Positions 56,190 to 64,000 of a stretch of DNA of 64,000 nt are shown in pieces. The first letter of the stretch is position 1, and each line of letters opens with the position of its first letter. The notes beneath the pieces are model-generated. The model was given only the letters and a program-made list of their open reading frames with translations, made no database searches and was not told the origin of the DNA. The position numbers were made by a program, and so were the translations under genes. Source of the DNA: WHSO01 sp963732875 (GTDB taxonomy: Bacteria; Pseudomonadota; Alphaproteobacteria; SMXQ01); contig CAVTBD010000002.1 in the NCBI GenBank assembly GCA_963732875.1, positions 992,001 through 1,056,000 of the forward strand, written 5' to 3'.

Positions 56190-58611
56190 TCAGTAGAGGC
56201 CACGGGTCACCGGGCTGCCCCCGTCCATGGTGAACGGGCCCGAGCCGTCGATCACGCCCTCGTGGCCGGTGGGCTCGGTGCCGGGCTTGAACGCCTCCAG
56301 GATCACGTTGCGGTCGCCAGGCCGGGCCAGGCAGGCCGGTGGTGGCGTTGACGCGCACCAGCCGGATGCCGGGCGGGATACGGAACGGAATGGCGGGGTG
56401 GCCCTTGAGCGCCTTCTCCATGAACTCGGTGAAGATCGGCGAGGAGACCGACGCGCCGGTCTCGCCGTGGCCGAGCGTGCGCGGCGTGTCGAAGCCGACG
56501 AACACGCCCACCACCAGGTCGGGCGAGAAGCCGATGAACCAGGTGTCGTCGCTGTCGTTGGTGGTGCCGGTCTTGCCGGCGAGCGGCTTGCCGACGGCGC
56601 GCGCGCGCCGGCCGGTGCCGCGCTGCACCACGCCCTGGAGCATCGACACCATCTGGTAGGCCGTGCGCGGGTCCTCGATCTGCGGCCGGTTGTCGGGAAT
56701 CTTCGGCATCTCGTCCTGGCCGGCGAAGTCGGTGACGTTGCAGCCCGGGCACGCGCGCTCGTCGTGCTTGAAGATGGTGTGGCCGTGGCGATCCTGGATG
56801 CGGTCGATCAGGGTCGGCTCGATGCGCTTGCCGCCATTGACGATCATGGCGTAGCCGGCGGCGAGGCGGAGCAGCGTGGTCTCGTCGGCGCCGAGCGCCA
56901 TGGCGAGCTGGGGCTTCATGTTTTCGTCGATGCCGAACTTCTTGGCGTAGGCCACCACCTTGTCCATGCCGATGGTCTGGGCGAGGCGCACGGTCATCAG
57001 GTTGCGCGACTTCTCGATGCCGAGCCGCATGGTCGACGGCCCGTAGAAGCGGGTCTCGTAGTTCTGCGGCTTCCACAGGCCGAGGCCCGGGCCCTGGTCG
57101 ATCACGAACGGCGCATCGAGGATGCGCGATGACGGCGTGAAACCGGAATCGAGCGCCGCCATGTAGACGAACGGCTTGAACGACGAGCCCGGCTGGCGCT
57201 CCGCCTGGGTGGCGCGGTTGAACTGCGAGGCGTTGTAGGAATAGCCGCCCGACATGGCGAGCACGCGCCCGGTATGCGGATCGAGCGCCACCACCGCGCC
57301 TTCCACCAGCGGGATCTGCTGCAGACTGTACAGGCCCTTGGTGTCCGCGAGCGGCGCCACCGCCACCACGTCGCCCGGCTTGAGCACCTGGTCGACGGTC
57401 TTGACCGCCTTGCCGACGCGCTGGTCCTTGAGGGTCTCGCGCGCCCATTTGACCTGGACGAGCGGGATGAACCCGGTGTCGCCGTCGGCGAAGCCGATCT
57501 TCGCCGCCTGCGCTCCCGATTCCAGCACCACGGCGAGCTTCCAGTCACCGAGCGCCTTGGGCGAATCGACCTTGGCGAGGCGCCGCGCCCAGTCGGCGCC
57601 GGGCGCGGGCACGCCGCCGGCCGCCTCCAGCCGCGTGACCGGGCCGCGCCAGCCGTGGCGCCGGTCGTAGGCGATCAGGCCATCGCGCAGCGACTTGTCG
57701 GCAATCGCCTGGAGTTGCGGGTCGAGCGTGGTGCGCACCGACAGCCCGCCGCTGTAGAGCGCCTTCTCGCCGTAGCGGTCCTGCAGCTCGCGGCGCACTT
57801 CTTCGGCAAAATACTCGGCATGGGTGAGCAGCGTCGGCGCGCGGTCGCGCACGACCAGCGGCGCGGCGCGGGCGGCCTTGGCCTGCTCGGCAGAGATGAA
57901 GCCGTCCTCGAGCATGCGGTCGATCACCCAGTCGCGCCGCCCCCTGGCGGCGTCGTGGTTGCGCACCGGGTTGTAGTTGGCGGGCGCCTTGGGCAGGGCG
58001 CCGAGGAACGCCGCCTCGGCCACGGTGAGCTGGTCGAGCGACTTGTCGAAGTAGTTGAGCGCCGCCGCCGCGACGCCGTAGGAGCCGTAGCCGAGATAGA
58101 TCTCGTTGAGGTAGAGCTCGAGGATGCGGTCCTTGGAGAAGGCGTGCTCGATGCGGAAGGCGAGGATCGCCTCCTTGATCTTGCGCGTGATCGAGACCTC
58201 GTTGGTGAGCAGGAAGTTCTTGGCGACCTGCTGGGTAATGGTCGAGGCGCCGACCGGGCGGCGGTCGCTGCCGAAGCGCATGGCGTTGGTCACGGCGGCG
58301 CGCAGCACGCCGGTGAAGTCGACGCCCGGGTGGGAATAGAAGTTCTTGTCCTCGGCCGCGAGGAACGCCTTGATGACCAGCTTCGGGATCGCGCCGATCG
58401 GCACGAACACCCGCTTCTCGGTGGCGTATTCGGTGATCAGGCTGCCGTCGCCGGCATAGACGCGGGTCATCACCGCCGGCTCGTAATGAGCGAGCTGCTT
58501 GTAGTCGGGCAGGCCGCGCCCGAAGTACCAGAACGTGCCGAGCACGGCGCCCGCGCCGAGAATGGCGACGAGCAGCAGGGCGGCGATGGCGGTGGTGAAA
58601 AATTTCAGCAT
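56190..58611 (-). CDS. mrcA: penicillin-binding protein 1A (frameshifted near the 3' end as read)
   Basis: About 806 residues: an N-terminal membrane anchor (7-30); a GT51 glycosyltransferase domain with catalytic Glu in AAEDKNFYSHPGVDF; an OB-like insert; and a transpeptidase domain with SxxK (GSSFKPFVY), SxN (KSRNLMT) and KTG (GKTGTTNDSDD). It polymerises and crosslinks peptidoglycan. Near 56325-56333 one extra base in a GC-rich run shifts the frame. The unshifted reading, RPGDRNVILEAFKPGTEP to RGLY and the stop at 56190, is the conserved C-terminus, while the shifted frame ends at 56161 in unrelated residues. Downstream of amiC on the same strand. Confidence 0.92.
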
Positions 58612-58785
58612 CGGGATCAGGATGGCCGGGCCTTCGCCCCGGCGGACACGCGCACGCCCGGGGATGTCCGGGTCGCGCTCCGGGCATTCAATGTAACGCT
58701 AACATGGGCCGGTTTCACTGACTTTCCGGTTAATGATCAATTGTGGCAACGCCATGACCAAAGCGGTAGTTCCGCGGCCCCGTGC

Positions 58786-60006
58786 CTATTTTCCGGCCGC
58801 CCGGCGCTGGAAATAGTCGTCCACCGCGTCGGCGATGGAATCGGCGAGTTTGGCGCGGTAGCGCGGCTTGAGCAGCTGGGATTCGTCGGCCGTGTTGGTG
58901 AGGTAGCCCATCTCGATCAGCACCGAGGGCACGTCGGGGGCCTTGAGCACGGCAAAGCCGGCGAAGCGGTGGGTACGGCGCAGCATGCGGGCGGTGTCGT
59001 CCATCTGGTTCACCAGGATGCGGGCGAACTCGGCCGAATGGTTCATGGTCTCGCGCTGGGCGAGATCGATCAGGATATTGGTGACCTCGTTCGATTCCCC
59101 GGTGAGATCGACGCCGGCGATCAGATCGGCCTTGTTTTCCTTGGCCGCCAGCGCGGCGGCCTCCTTGTCCGAGGAGGTCTCCGACAGGGTATAGACGGAC
59201 GCGCCGCGTACCCGCCGGTTGTGGTTGGAATCGGCATGCAGGCTGACGAACAGGTCGGCGCCGGCGGCACGCGCCATGGCGACCCGCTGGCGCAGGCGGA
59301 TGAAGATGTCCCGGTCGCGCGTCATCACCACCTGGTAGCGGCCCCGCTTCATCAGCACCTTGCGCAGCTCGAGCCCGACCGCGAGCGTGATGTTCTTCTC
59401 GTAGATGCCATGGATGCCGATGGTGCCGGGATCGACGCCGCCGTGGCCGGGATCGATCACCACCACCTTCTTGGGCGCCTCACCCTGGGGCCTGGGCATG
59501 GGCGGGGGCACGAACACCGCCGCCTTGCTGGGCTCGGCCGCCGCCGGTGGCGGCTTGGCCATGCGCGCGGCGAACGCCGCCGCCGTGACCGGCTTGATGT
59601 CGATCACCAGGCGCCACGGCTGGCCGTTCCGGGGCGGAATGTGGAACGCCTTGTCCACCAGCGCCGCGCGCTTGAGGTCGAACACCACGCGCGACTTGCC
59701 GGGGGCGAACTGGCCGAAGCGGTAGCCCTCGATGAAGCCGGTGCTCTTTTCGCCCTGGGCGGGATCGACGCGCCAGTCCACGTCGGGCAGGTCGAGCACG
59801 ATGCGGTAGGGGTCCGGCAGCTCGAAGGCCTCGACCGGCAGCTTGGCGTCGGCCTCGATCACCACCCGCACCTTGTCGGGATGGACGCCGATGCGGATTT
59901 CGCGCACCGCCGGTTCGGCACGGGCGGGCGCCGCCACCGGGATCAGGGCCAGCGCCGCCGCCATGACCGCGAGGGAAAGTGCCCAGCCTCTGATAAACCG
60001 CCTCAT
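58786..60006 (-). CDS. amiC: N-acetylmuramoyl-L-alanine amidase (AmiC-type)
   Basis: 406 residues: a signal peptide (1 to about 29, ending ARAEP), an AMIN domain (about 35-130) and an Amidase_3 zinc hydrolase domain (about 175-400). The zinc and active-site motifs are VIDPGHGGVDPG, an E in the EKNITL region, SLHADSNHN and the catalytic E in VLIEMGYLTN. It cleaves septal peptidoglycan stems in the periplasm. The start is the ATG at 60006; the 35 codons upstream are unconserved. Probably co-transcribed with mrcA (174 bp apart). Confidence 0.94.
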   Translation of the reverse strand: MRRFIRGWALSLAVMAAALALIPVAAPARAEPAVREIRIGVHPDKVRVVIEADAKLPVEAFELPDPYRIVLDLPDVDWRVDPAQGEKSTGFIEGYRFGQFAPGKSRVVFDLKRAALVDKAFHIPPRNGQPWRLVIDIKPVTAAAFAARMAKPPPAAAEPSKAAVFVPPPMPRPQGEAPKKVVVIDPGHGGVDPGTIGIHGIYEKNITLAVGLELRKVLMKRGRYQVVMTRDRDIFIRLRQRVAMARAAGADLFVSLHADSNHNRRVRGASVYTLSETSSDKEAAALAAKENKADLIAGVDLTGESNEVTNILIDLAQRETMNHSAEFARILVNQMDDTARMLRRTHRFAGFAVLKAPDVPSVLIEMGYLTNTADESQLLKPRYRAKLADSIADAVDDYFQRRAAGK

Positions 60007-60459
60007 GCCGTCAGGATACACGATATTGGGATTCCATCTCGCACGAACGCAAGATATATCATGGCTTTGCGGGTTTCCAGCGTGGTCCCGGAGCCCCAAT
60101 CGGTAGAACAATGTGATTGTGGAAAACTTTCGGTACGCCTATGGTAAATCCGTGAACCGCCTCCAGTCGGCCGGCTTTCGGCAGTTTTTGCCAGTGAAGC
60201 CGGCGGCGCAGCGGGGTCCATACCGGTGGACGAACGATGTTCCCCGACAGTTTGGTCCCCAGGTGCGCTCAGACAGCGTGGAGGATTGTTGAAGATTGAA
60301 GCCGGCATTCCGGTGGGGCTGTTTGGCCGCACGGAAGGCGGGCCGGACCCCTCCCCGCTCCTGGCGGGTCGAGATCAAGGCCAACGGCTTCGCAAACAGT
60401 GCAAGTGATGCGCCGCCCGTTCACGGGCTTGGCGGCATTGCTTCGGAGATAAAAGAAAA
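60007..60459. other. amiC-rne intergenic region with long rne leader
   Basis: About 450 bases without a gene, holding divergent promoters. A strong hairpin occurs at 60170-60204 (GCCGGCTT / AAGCCGGC with an inner GGCA/TGCC). Long structured 5' leaders are typical of rne, where RNase E cuts its own leader to limit its synthesis; such feedback is inferred here. No certain -35/-10 pair was picked. Confidence 0.5.
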
Positions 60460-63039
60460 ATGACCAAGCGCATGTTGATCGATGCGACTCACGCGGAAGA
60501 AACCCGTGTGGTCGTGTTGAACGGTAACCGTCTGGATGAGTTCGATTTCGAAACATCCACCAAGAAACAACTCAAGGGAAACATCTATCTCGCCAAGGTG
60601 ACGCGCGTCGAGCCGTCGCTGCAGGCGGCGTTCGTGGAATTCGGCGGCAACCGCCACGGATTCCTGGCGTTCAGCGAGATTCATCCCGACTACTACCAGA
60701 TTCCCGTCGCCGACCGCGTCGCACTCCTGCGCGAGCAGGAGGAAGCCTACGCCGCCGAAAACGACGAGGACGAGGACGACACCGCGGAAGAGCGCGGACA
60801 GGCCCCGGCCGAGGCACACGACGACGTGCCCGAGGACGATGCCGCGGAAGCGGCGTCCGAGACCGCGGAACAGCCCGCCGGTGACGCCGCGTCGGAAGCC
60901 CCCGAGGCAGATGCCGGTGACGAAGCTGCCGCCGGCGAGGACGAAGCTGCCGCGGCCGATGGTGCGCCTGCGGGCGAGACCGCGGCCGAGGACGGCGAGG
61001 CACCGGCCGAGCCGGTCTCGGGCGGCATCACCGAGGTCGCCGCCCCCCACCCGGTCGAGGAACTGGGCGGCGCGGACGACGCCGAGGAGCACCATGCCGA
61101 ACGCCGCCGGGTCCGTCCGCGGCGCCAACGCTACAAGATTCAGGAAGTCATCAAGCGGCGCCAGATCCTGCTGGTGCAGGTGGTCAAGGAAGAGCGCGGC
61201 AACAAGGGCGCGGCGCTGACCACCTACCTCTCGCTCGCCGGCCGCTACTGCGTGCTGATGCCCAACACCGCCAAGGGCGGCGGCATCTCGCGCAAGATCA
61301 CCAGCGCGGGCGACCGCAAACGCCTCAAGAGCCTGATCTCGGATCTCGAGATTCCCGACGGCATGGCCGTGATCCTGCGTACCGCCGCGGTCGAGCGGTC
61401 CAAGGCCGAGCTCAAGCGCGACTTCGAATTCCTGATGCGGTCCTGGGACCTGGTGCGCGAACGCACGCTCCAGTCCATCGCGCCGACCCTGGTCTACGAG
61501 GAAGCGAACCTGATCAAGCGCTCGATCCGCGACCTCTATACCAAGGACATCGACGAGGTGCAGGTCGAGGGCGACGAAGGCTACAAGACCGCCAAGGAAT
61601 TCATGCGCATGCTCATGCCGAGCCATGCCAAGAAGGTCCAGCCCTACAAGGACCCCGAGATTCCGCTGTTCCACCGCTACCAGGTGGAAGCGCAGCTCGA
61701 CGCCATGCATTCGCCGCACGTGTCGCTCAAGTCGGGGGGTTACATCGTCATCAACCCGACCGAGGCGCTGGTCTCGATCGACGTCAACTCGGGGCGCGCG
61801 ACGCGCGAGCGCAACATCGAGGAAACCGCCCACAAGACCAACCTCGAAGCGTCCGACGAGATCGCCCGCCAGTTGCGGCTGCGCGACCTTGCCGGGCTGA
61901 TCGTGATCGACTTCATCGACATGGGAGAGCACCGCAACCAGCACTCGGTGGAGCGGCGCCTCAAGGATGCCATGCGCAACGACCGCGCGCGCATCCAAAT
62001 CGGACGCATTAGCGCGTTCGGCCTGCTGGAGCTGTCGCGCCAACGCCTGCGTCCGAGCCTGATCGAGGCGTCCACCACGACCTGCCCGTACTGCCACGGC
62101 ACCGGCCTGATCCGCTCGACCGAATCGGCCGCGCTGCACGTGCTGCGCGCGATCGAGGAAGAAGGCATCCGTCACCGCTCGACCGAGCTGCGCATCGCGG
62201 TCGCGGTCAACGTCGCCCTCTACATCCTCAACCAGAAGCGCGACATGCTGCATGCGATCGAGCGCCGCTACGGTTTCCGGGTGCTGATCTCGGGCGACGA
62301 TAGCCTGATCCCGCCCGACTACAATCTGGAACGCATCGAGGGCAAGCCAGCCGTCGAGGCGCGCCCGGAGGCCGCTCTGCCCGCCCCAGTCGAGGAAGCC
62401 GCTGAGGCCGAGGAAAACGCGGCCGAGGACAGCGCCCCCGAGGACGAGGGCGAAACTGCCACCGCCGCCGGCGAAGGCGAGGATGACGGCGAGGAGCGCG
62501 GCGGTCGCCGTCGGCGCCGCAGGCGCCGCCGTCCCCATCGCGACGACGAGGCCCAGGACGGCGCGCGGCCCCAGGCCGCCGCCCCGGCGCAAACCGTCGA
62601 GGATGACGAAGACAGCCAGGCCGACGGCGAGGAAGCCGGTGCCGAAGAAACTGCGGAAGCGGCCGGCGACGGTGCCGAGAAGCCCAAGCGCCGCCGGCGC
62701 GGACGTCGCGGCGGACGCCGCCGCGGCCGCAACCGCGAGCGCCAGGACGGCGAAGCCGAGGGCCCCGAGATGCAGGCCGAGCCGTCAACCGGCGAGGAGA
62801 ATGCGCCGCCGGCGGAGGACGCCGAGCCCGAGGATGCCACACCCTTGGCCGAGGAAGAGCCGGTCGCGGCGCACCATGCCGAGCCGCAGCCGTCGCACCA
62901 TCCCGAACACGTGAACGGCAACGGCGATGCGGGTGTCGCGGTGGAAGCGCCGGAACAGCCCGTGCCGATGGAGGCCGAGGTCGCCGCCAAGGGCGAGGGT
63001 CCACGGCGCAAGGGGTGGTGGAACCGCTTCGGCGGCTGA
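60460..63039 (+). CDS. rne: ribonuclease E
   Basis: 859 residues. An S1 domain is split by an acidic Ala/Glu-rich insert (about 93-220) before RYKIQEVIKRRQILLVQ resumes it. RNase E/G catalytic core: D441 (SIDVNSG) and D484 (VIDFIDM), 43 apart as in E. coli D303/D346. The Zn-link Cys pair is C542 and C545 (TCPYCHG). The C-terminal region (about 640-859) is disordered, alternating acidic with Arg-rich blocks (RRRRRRRRP-like, about 680-690 and 745-765) that bind RNA and degradosome partners. It ends in a short basic-aromatic tail (GWWNRFGG). It initiates mRNA decay and matures rRNA/tRNA. The start is the ATG at 60460 after GGAG. Confidence 0.96.
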   Translation: MTKRMLIDATHAEETRVVVLNGNRLDEFDFETSTKKQLKGNIYLAKVTRVEPSLQAAFVEFGGNRHGFLAFSEIHPDYYQIPVADRVALLREQEEAYAAENDEDEDDTAEERGQAPAEAHDDVPEDDAAEAASETAEQPAGDAASEAPEADAGDEAAAGEDEAAAADGAPAGETAAEDGEAPAEPVSGGITEVAAPHPVEELGGADDAEEHHAERRRVRPRRQRYKIQEVIKRRQILLVQVVKEERGNKGAALTTYLSLAGRYCVLMPNTAKGGGISRKITSAGDRKRLKSLISDLEIPDGMAVILRTAAVERSKAELKRDFEFLMRSWDLVRERTLQSIAPTLVYEEANLIKRSIRDLYTKDIDEVQVEGDEGYKTAKEFMRMLMPSHAKKVQPYKDPEIPLFHRYQVEAQLDAMHSPHVSLKSGGYIVINPTEALVSIDVNSGRATRERNIEETAHKTNLEASDEIARQLRLRDLAGLIVIDFIDMGEHRNQHSVERRLKDAMRNDRARIQIGRISAFGLLELSRQRLRPSLIEASTTTCPYCHGTGLIRSTESAALHVLRAIEEEGIRHRSTELRIAVAVNVALYILNQKRDMLHAIERRYGFRVLISGDDSLIPPDYNLERIEGKPAVEARPEAALPAPVEEAAEAEENAAEDSAPEDEGETATAAGEGEDDGEERGGRRRRRRRRRPHRDDEAQDGARPQAAAPAQTVEDDEDSQADGEEAGAEETAEAAGDGAEKPKRRRRGRRGGRRRGRNRERQDGEAEGPEMQAEPSTGEENAPPAEDAEPEDATPLAEEEPVAAHHAEPQPSHHPEHVNGNGDAGVAVEAPEQPVPMEAEVAAKGEGPRRKGWWNRFGG

Positions 63040-63065
63040 CCCCGGGAAAATCCGTATCTATGGAG

Positions 63066-63089
63066 CGCGGGCCCCTTCCGGGGCCCGCG
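63066..63089 (+). terminator. Rho-independent terminator of rne
   Basis: A perfect 10-bp stem CGCGGGCCCC-TTCC-GGGGCCCGCG, 27 bp after the rne stop, followed by TCGTTTC. Confidence 0.8.
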
Positions 63090-63140
63090 TCGTTTCGGCC
63101 CGCGTCGTTTCGGGAGGCTCAGGCGCGGTTACGGCCTTCC

Positions 63141-63341
63141 CTCAGCGCCGATTCCGGAAACCCCTCAGCGCCGATTCCGGAAACCCCTCAGCGCCGATTC
63201 CGGAAACCCCTCAGCGCCGATTCCGGAAACCCCTCAGCGCCGATTCCGGAAACCCCTCAGCGCCGATTCCGGAAACCCCTCAGCGCCGATTCCGGAAACC
63301 CCTCAGCGCCGATTCCGGAAACCCCTCAGCGCCGATTCCGG
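63141..63341. repeat. tandem array of a 23-bp unit, 8 full copies plus a partial ninth
   Basis: Units begin at 63141, 63164, 63187 and every 23 bp to 63325; the copies are identical as read. Each unit starts CTCAGCGCCGATTCCGG, and the last one runs into the 3' end of the aminotransferase gene, whose final codons and TGA it encodes. The array looks like repeated copying of that gene end into the spacer. There are no spacers between units, so it is not CRISPR. Copy number is likely variable and hard to assemble. Confidence 0.95.
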
Positions 63342-64000
63342 CGACGCGCCCAGGCTTCGAGGCGGCGTACCGCCTCGCGCATCTCGGCCGATGATCCGGC
63401 ATAGGAAAAGCGGATAAACCGGCCGCCATCCTCGGGATCGAAGTCGATACCCGGCGTCACCGCGACGCCGGCGCTCTCGAGAATCTCGCGCGCGAGCCCG
63501 GCGCTGTCCGTACCGAACGCCTCGGTGCCCGCGTAGATGTAGAACGCGCCGTCCGCCGGCGCGAGTGGGCCGAAGCCGCAGACCGGCAGGCCATCGAGCA
63601 GGATGGCGCGGTTCTCCGCGTAGCGCCGGACGTTGTCGGCGAGCGCGGCGCGGCACCCCAACACCGCAAGGCCGGCGTGCTGGGACAGCGTCGGCGGCGA
63701 GATGAACAGGTTCTGCGCCAGGCATTCCACGGCGCGCAGGAGGTCGTCCGGCACCACCATCCAGCCGACACGCCAGCCGGTCATCGAATAGTACTTGGAG
63801 AAGCTGTTGATCACGACGGCATCGGGATCGAGCGCGCACAGGGTCTCGGCAGCGCGCCCGTATGTGATGCCGTGATAGATCTCGTCGGAGACGATACGCA
63901 CCCCGTGGGCGCGGCACCACGCGAGCACCGCGCGCAGGGTATCGGGCGCGATCATGGAGCCGGTAGGGTTGGCCGGGCTCGCGATGATCAGGCCGTCGGG
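63326..64000 (-). CDS. class I/II PLP aminotransferase (partial, N-terminus beyond window)
   Basis: The C-terminal 224 residues of an aspartate-aminotransferase-fold enzyme. Visible: the substrate-site loop ASPANPTG, the PLP phosphate/ring region (VSDEIYHGI), the PLP Lys in SFSKYYSMTGWRVGW, and the C-terminal Arg in FIRFSYAG that binds the substrate carboxylate. The 5' part lies outside the window, so substrate class cannot be judged beyond aspartate/aromatic-type. The last codons (R-N-R-R-stop) fall in the final unit of the 23-bp tandem repeat, so contraction or expansion there could alter the C-terminus. Confidence 0.93.
   Translation of the reverse strand, partial: PDGLIIASPANPTGSMIAPDTLRAVLAWCRAHGVRIVSDEIYHGITYGRAAETLCALDPDAVVINSFSKYYSMTGWRVGWMVVPDDLLRAVECLAQNLFISPPTLSQHAGLAVLGCRAALADNVRRYAENRAILLDGLPVCGFGPLAPADGAFYIYAGTEAFGTDSAGLAREILESAGVAVTPGIDFDPEDGGRFIRFSYAGSSAEMREAVRRLEAWARRRNRR

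Noticed and set aside
57274..60147. A 957-codon open frame on the plus strand opposite mrcA and amiC
   Set aside because: High-GC antisense shadow: the composition is Arg/His/Gly/Asp-rich with no domain, and both genes beneath it are certain.
63141..63341. CRISPR array
   Set aside because: The 23-bp units abut directly with no spacers, and no cas gene is present.

Overview
The window is high-GC DNA from an alphaproteobacterium, most likely Rhodospirillales-like. The evidence is the 16S sequence; an rRNA operon ordered 16S-tRNA-Ile-tRNA-Ala-23S-5S-tRNA-fMet with the initiator tRNA last; an initiator tRNA with the A29:U41 stem variant known from rhizobia; and alphaproteobacterial gene neighbourhoods (glnE-bcp, cydP-cydA-cydB-cydX, rne with a large acidic insert in its S1 domain). 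I see no transposase, integrase, phage gene or CRISPR array.

Layout. 1-6.7 kb: a universal stress protein; the 3' remnant of an lpdD-like (prenylated-flavin chaperone) gene; then a complete rRNA operon on the minus strand with a recognisable promoter, leader hairpin and two boxA-like antitermination elements. 6.7-29.8 kb: an accessory catabolic region. It holds a frameshifted lipoprotein gene, an MFS transporter, an NMT1/THI5-like binding protein without a signal peptide, a glutamine-synthetase-like ligase (two apparent frameshifts), Rieske oxygenase alpha and beta subunits, a VOC metalloenzyme, a tandem pair of ornithine-cyclodeaminase-family enzymes, an alginate-lyase-like secreted protein, an NDP-forming acyl-CoA synthetase, a bicupin, an orphan EutA reactivase, an alpha/beta hydrolase and four Bug/TctC-type solute receptors. 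No transcription regulator and no TctA/TctB membrane partner lies in it. 30-35 kb: Kup potassium transporter, a small cupin, an ECF sigma/anti-sigma pair overlapping a four-EF-hand exported protein, a small unknown gene, and elongator tRNA-Met.

35-64 kb: housekeeping. Cytochrome bd oxidase (cydP, cydA, cydB, cydX); a sulfur operon cysE-iscR-iscS-fdx-mnmA running from cysteine synthesis to sulfur transfer and tRNA thiolation; anmK and tyrS (divergent); a YhdP/AsmA-like protein; glnE; bcp; a RidA protein; a DUF455 protein; prfB with its programmed frameshift; mrcA and amiC (peptidoglycan synthesis and remodelling); rne; a 23-bp tandem repeat; and a partial aminotransferase.

The observations most worth a second look are these. 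(1) The four Bug receptors share an extra ~70-residue C-terminal domain ending in a conserved Cys pair, and a fifth, decayed copy of that domain lies behind the alpha/beta hydrolase gene. (2) The ligase-Rieske-VOC operon resembles aniline-type gamma-glutamylation/dioxygenation clusters. (3) EutA is present without EutBC. (4) The 23-bp repeat array is built from the stop-codon end of the aminotransferase gene. Five separate single-base insertions break genes here, two of them probably essential (prfB, mrcA), so residual assembly indels should be suspected before pseudogenes are declared.
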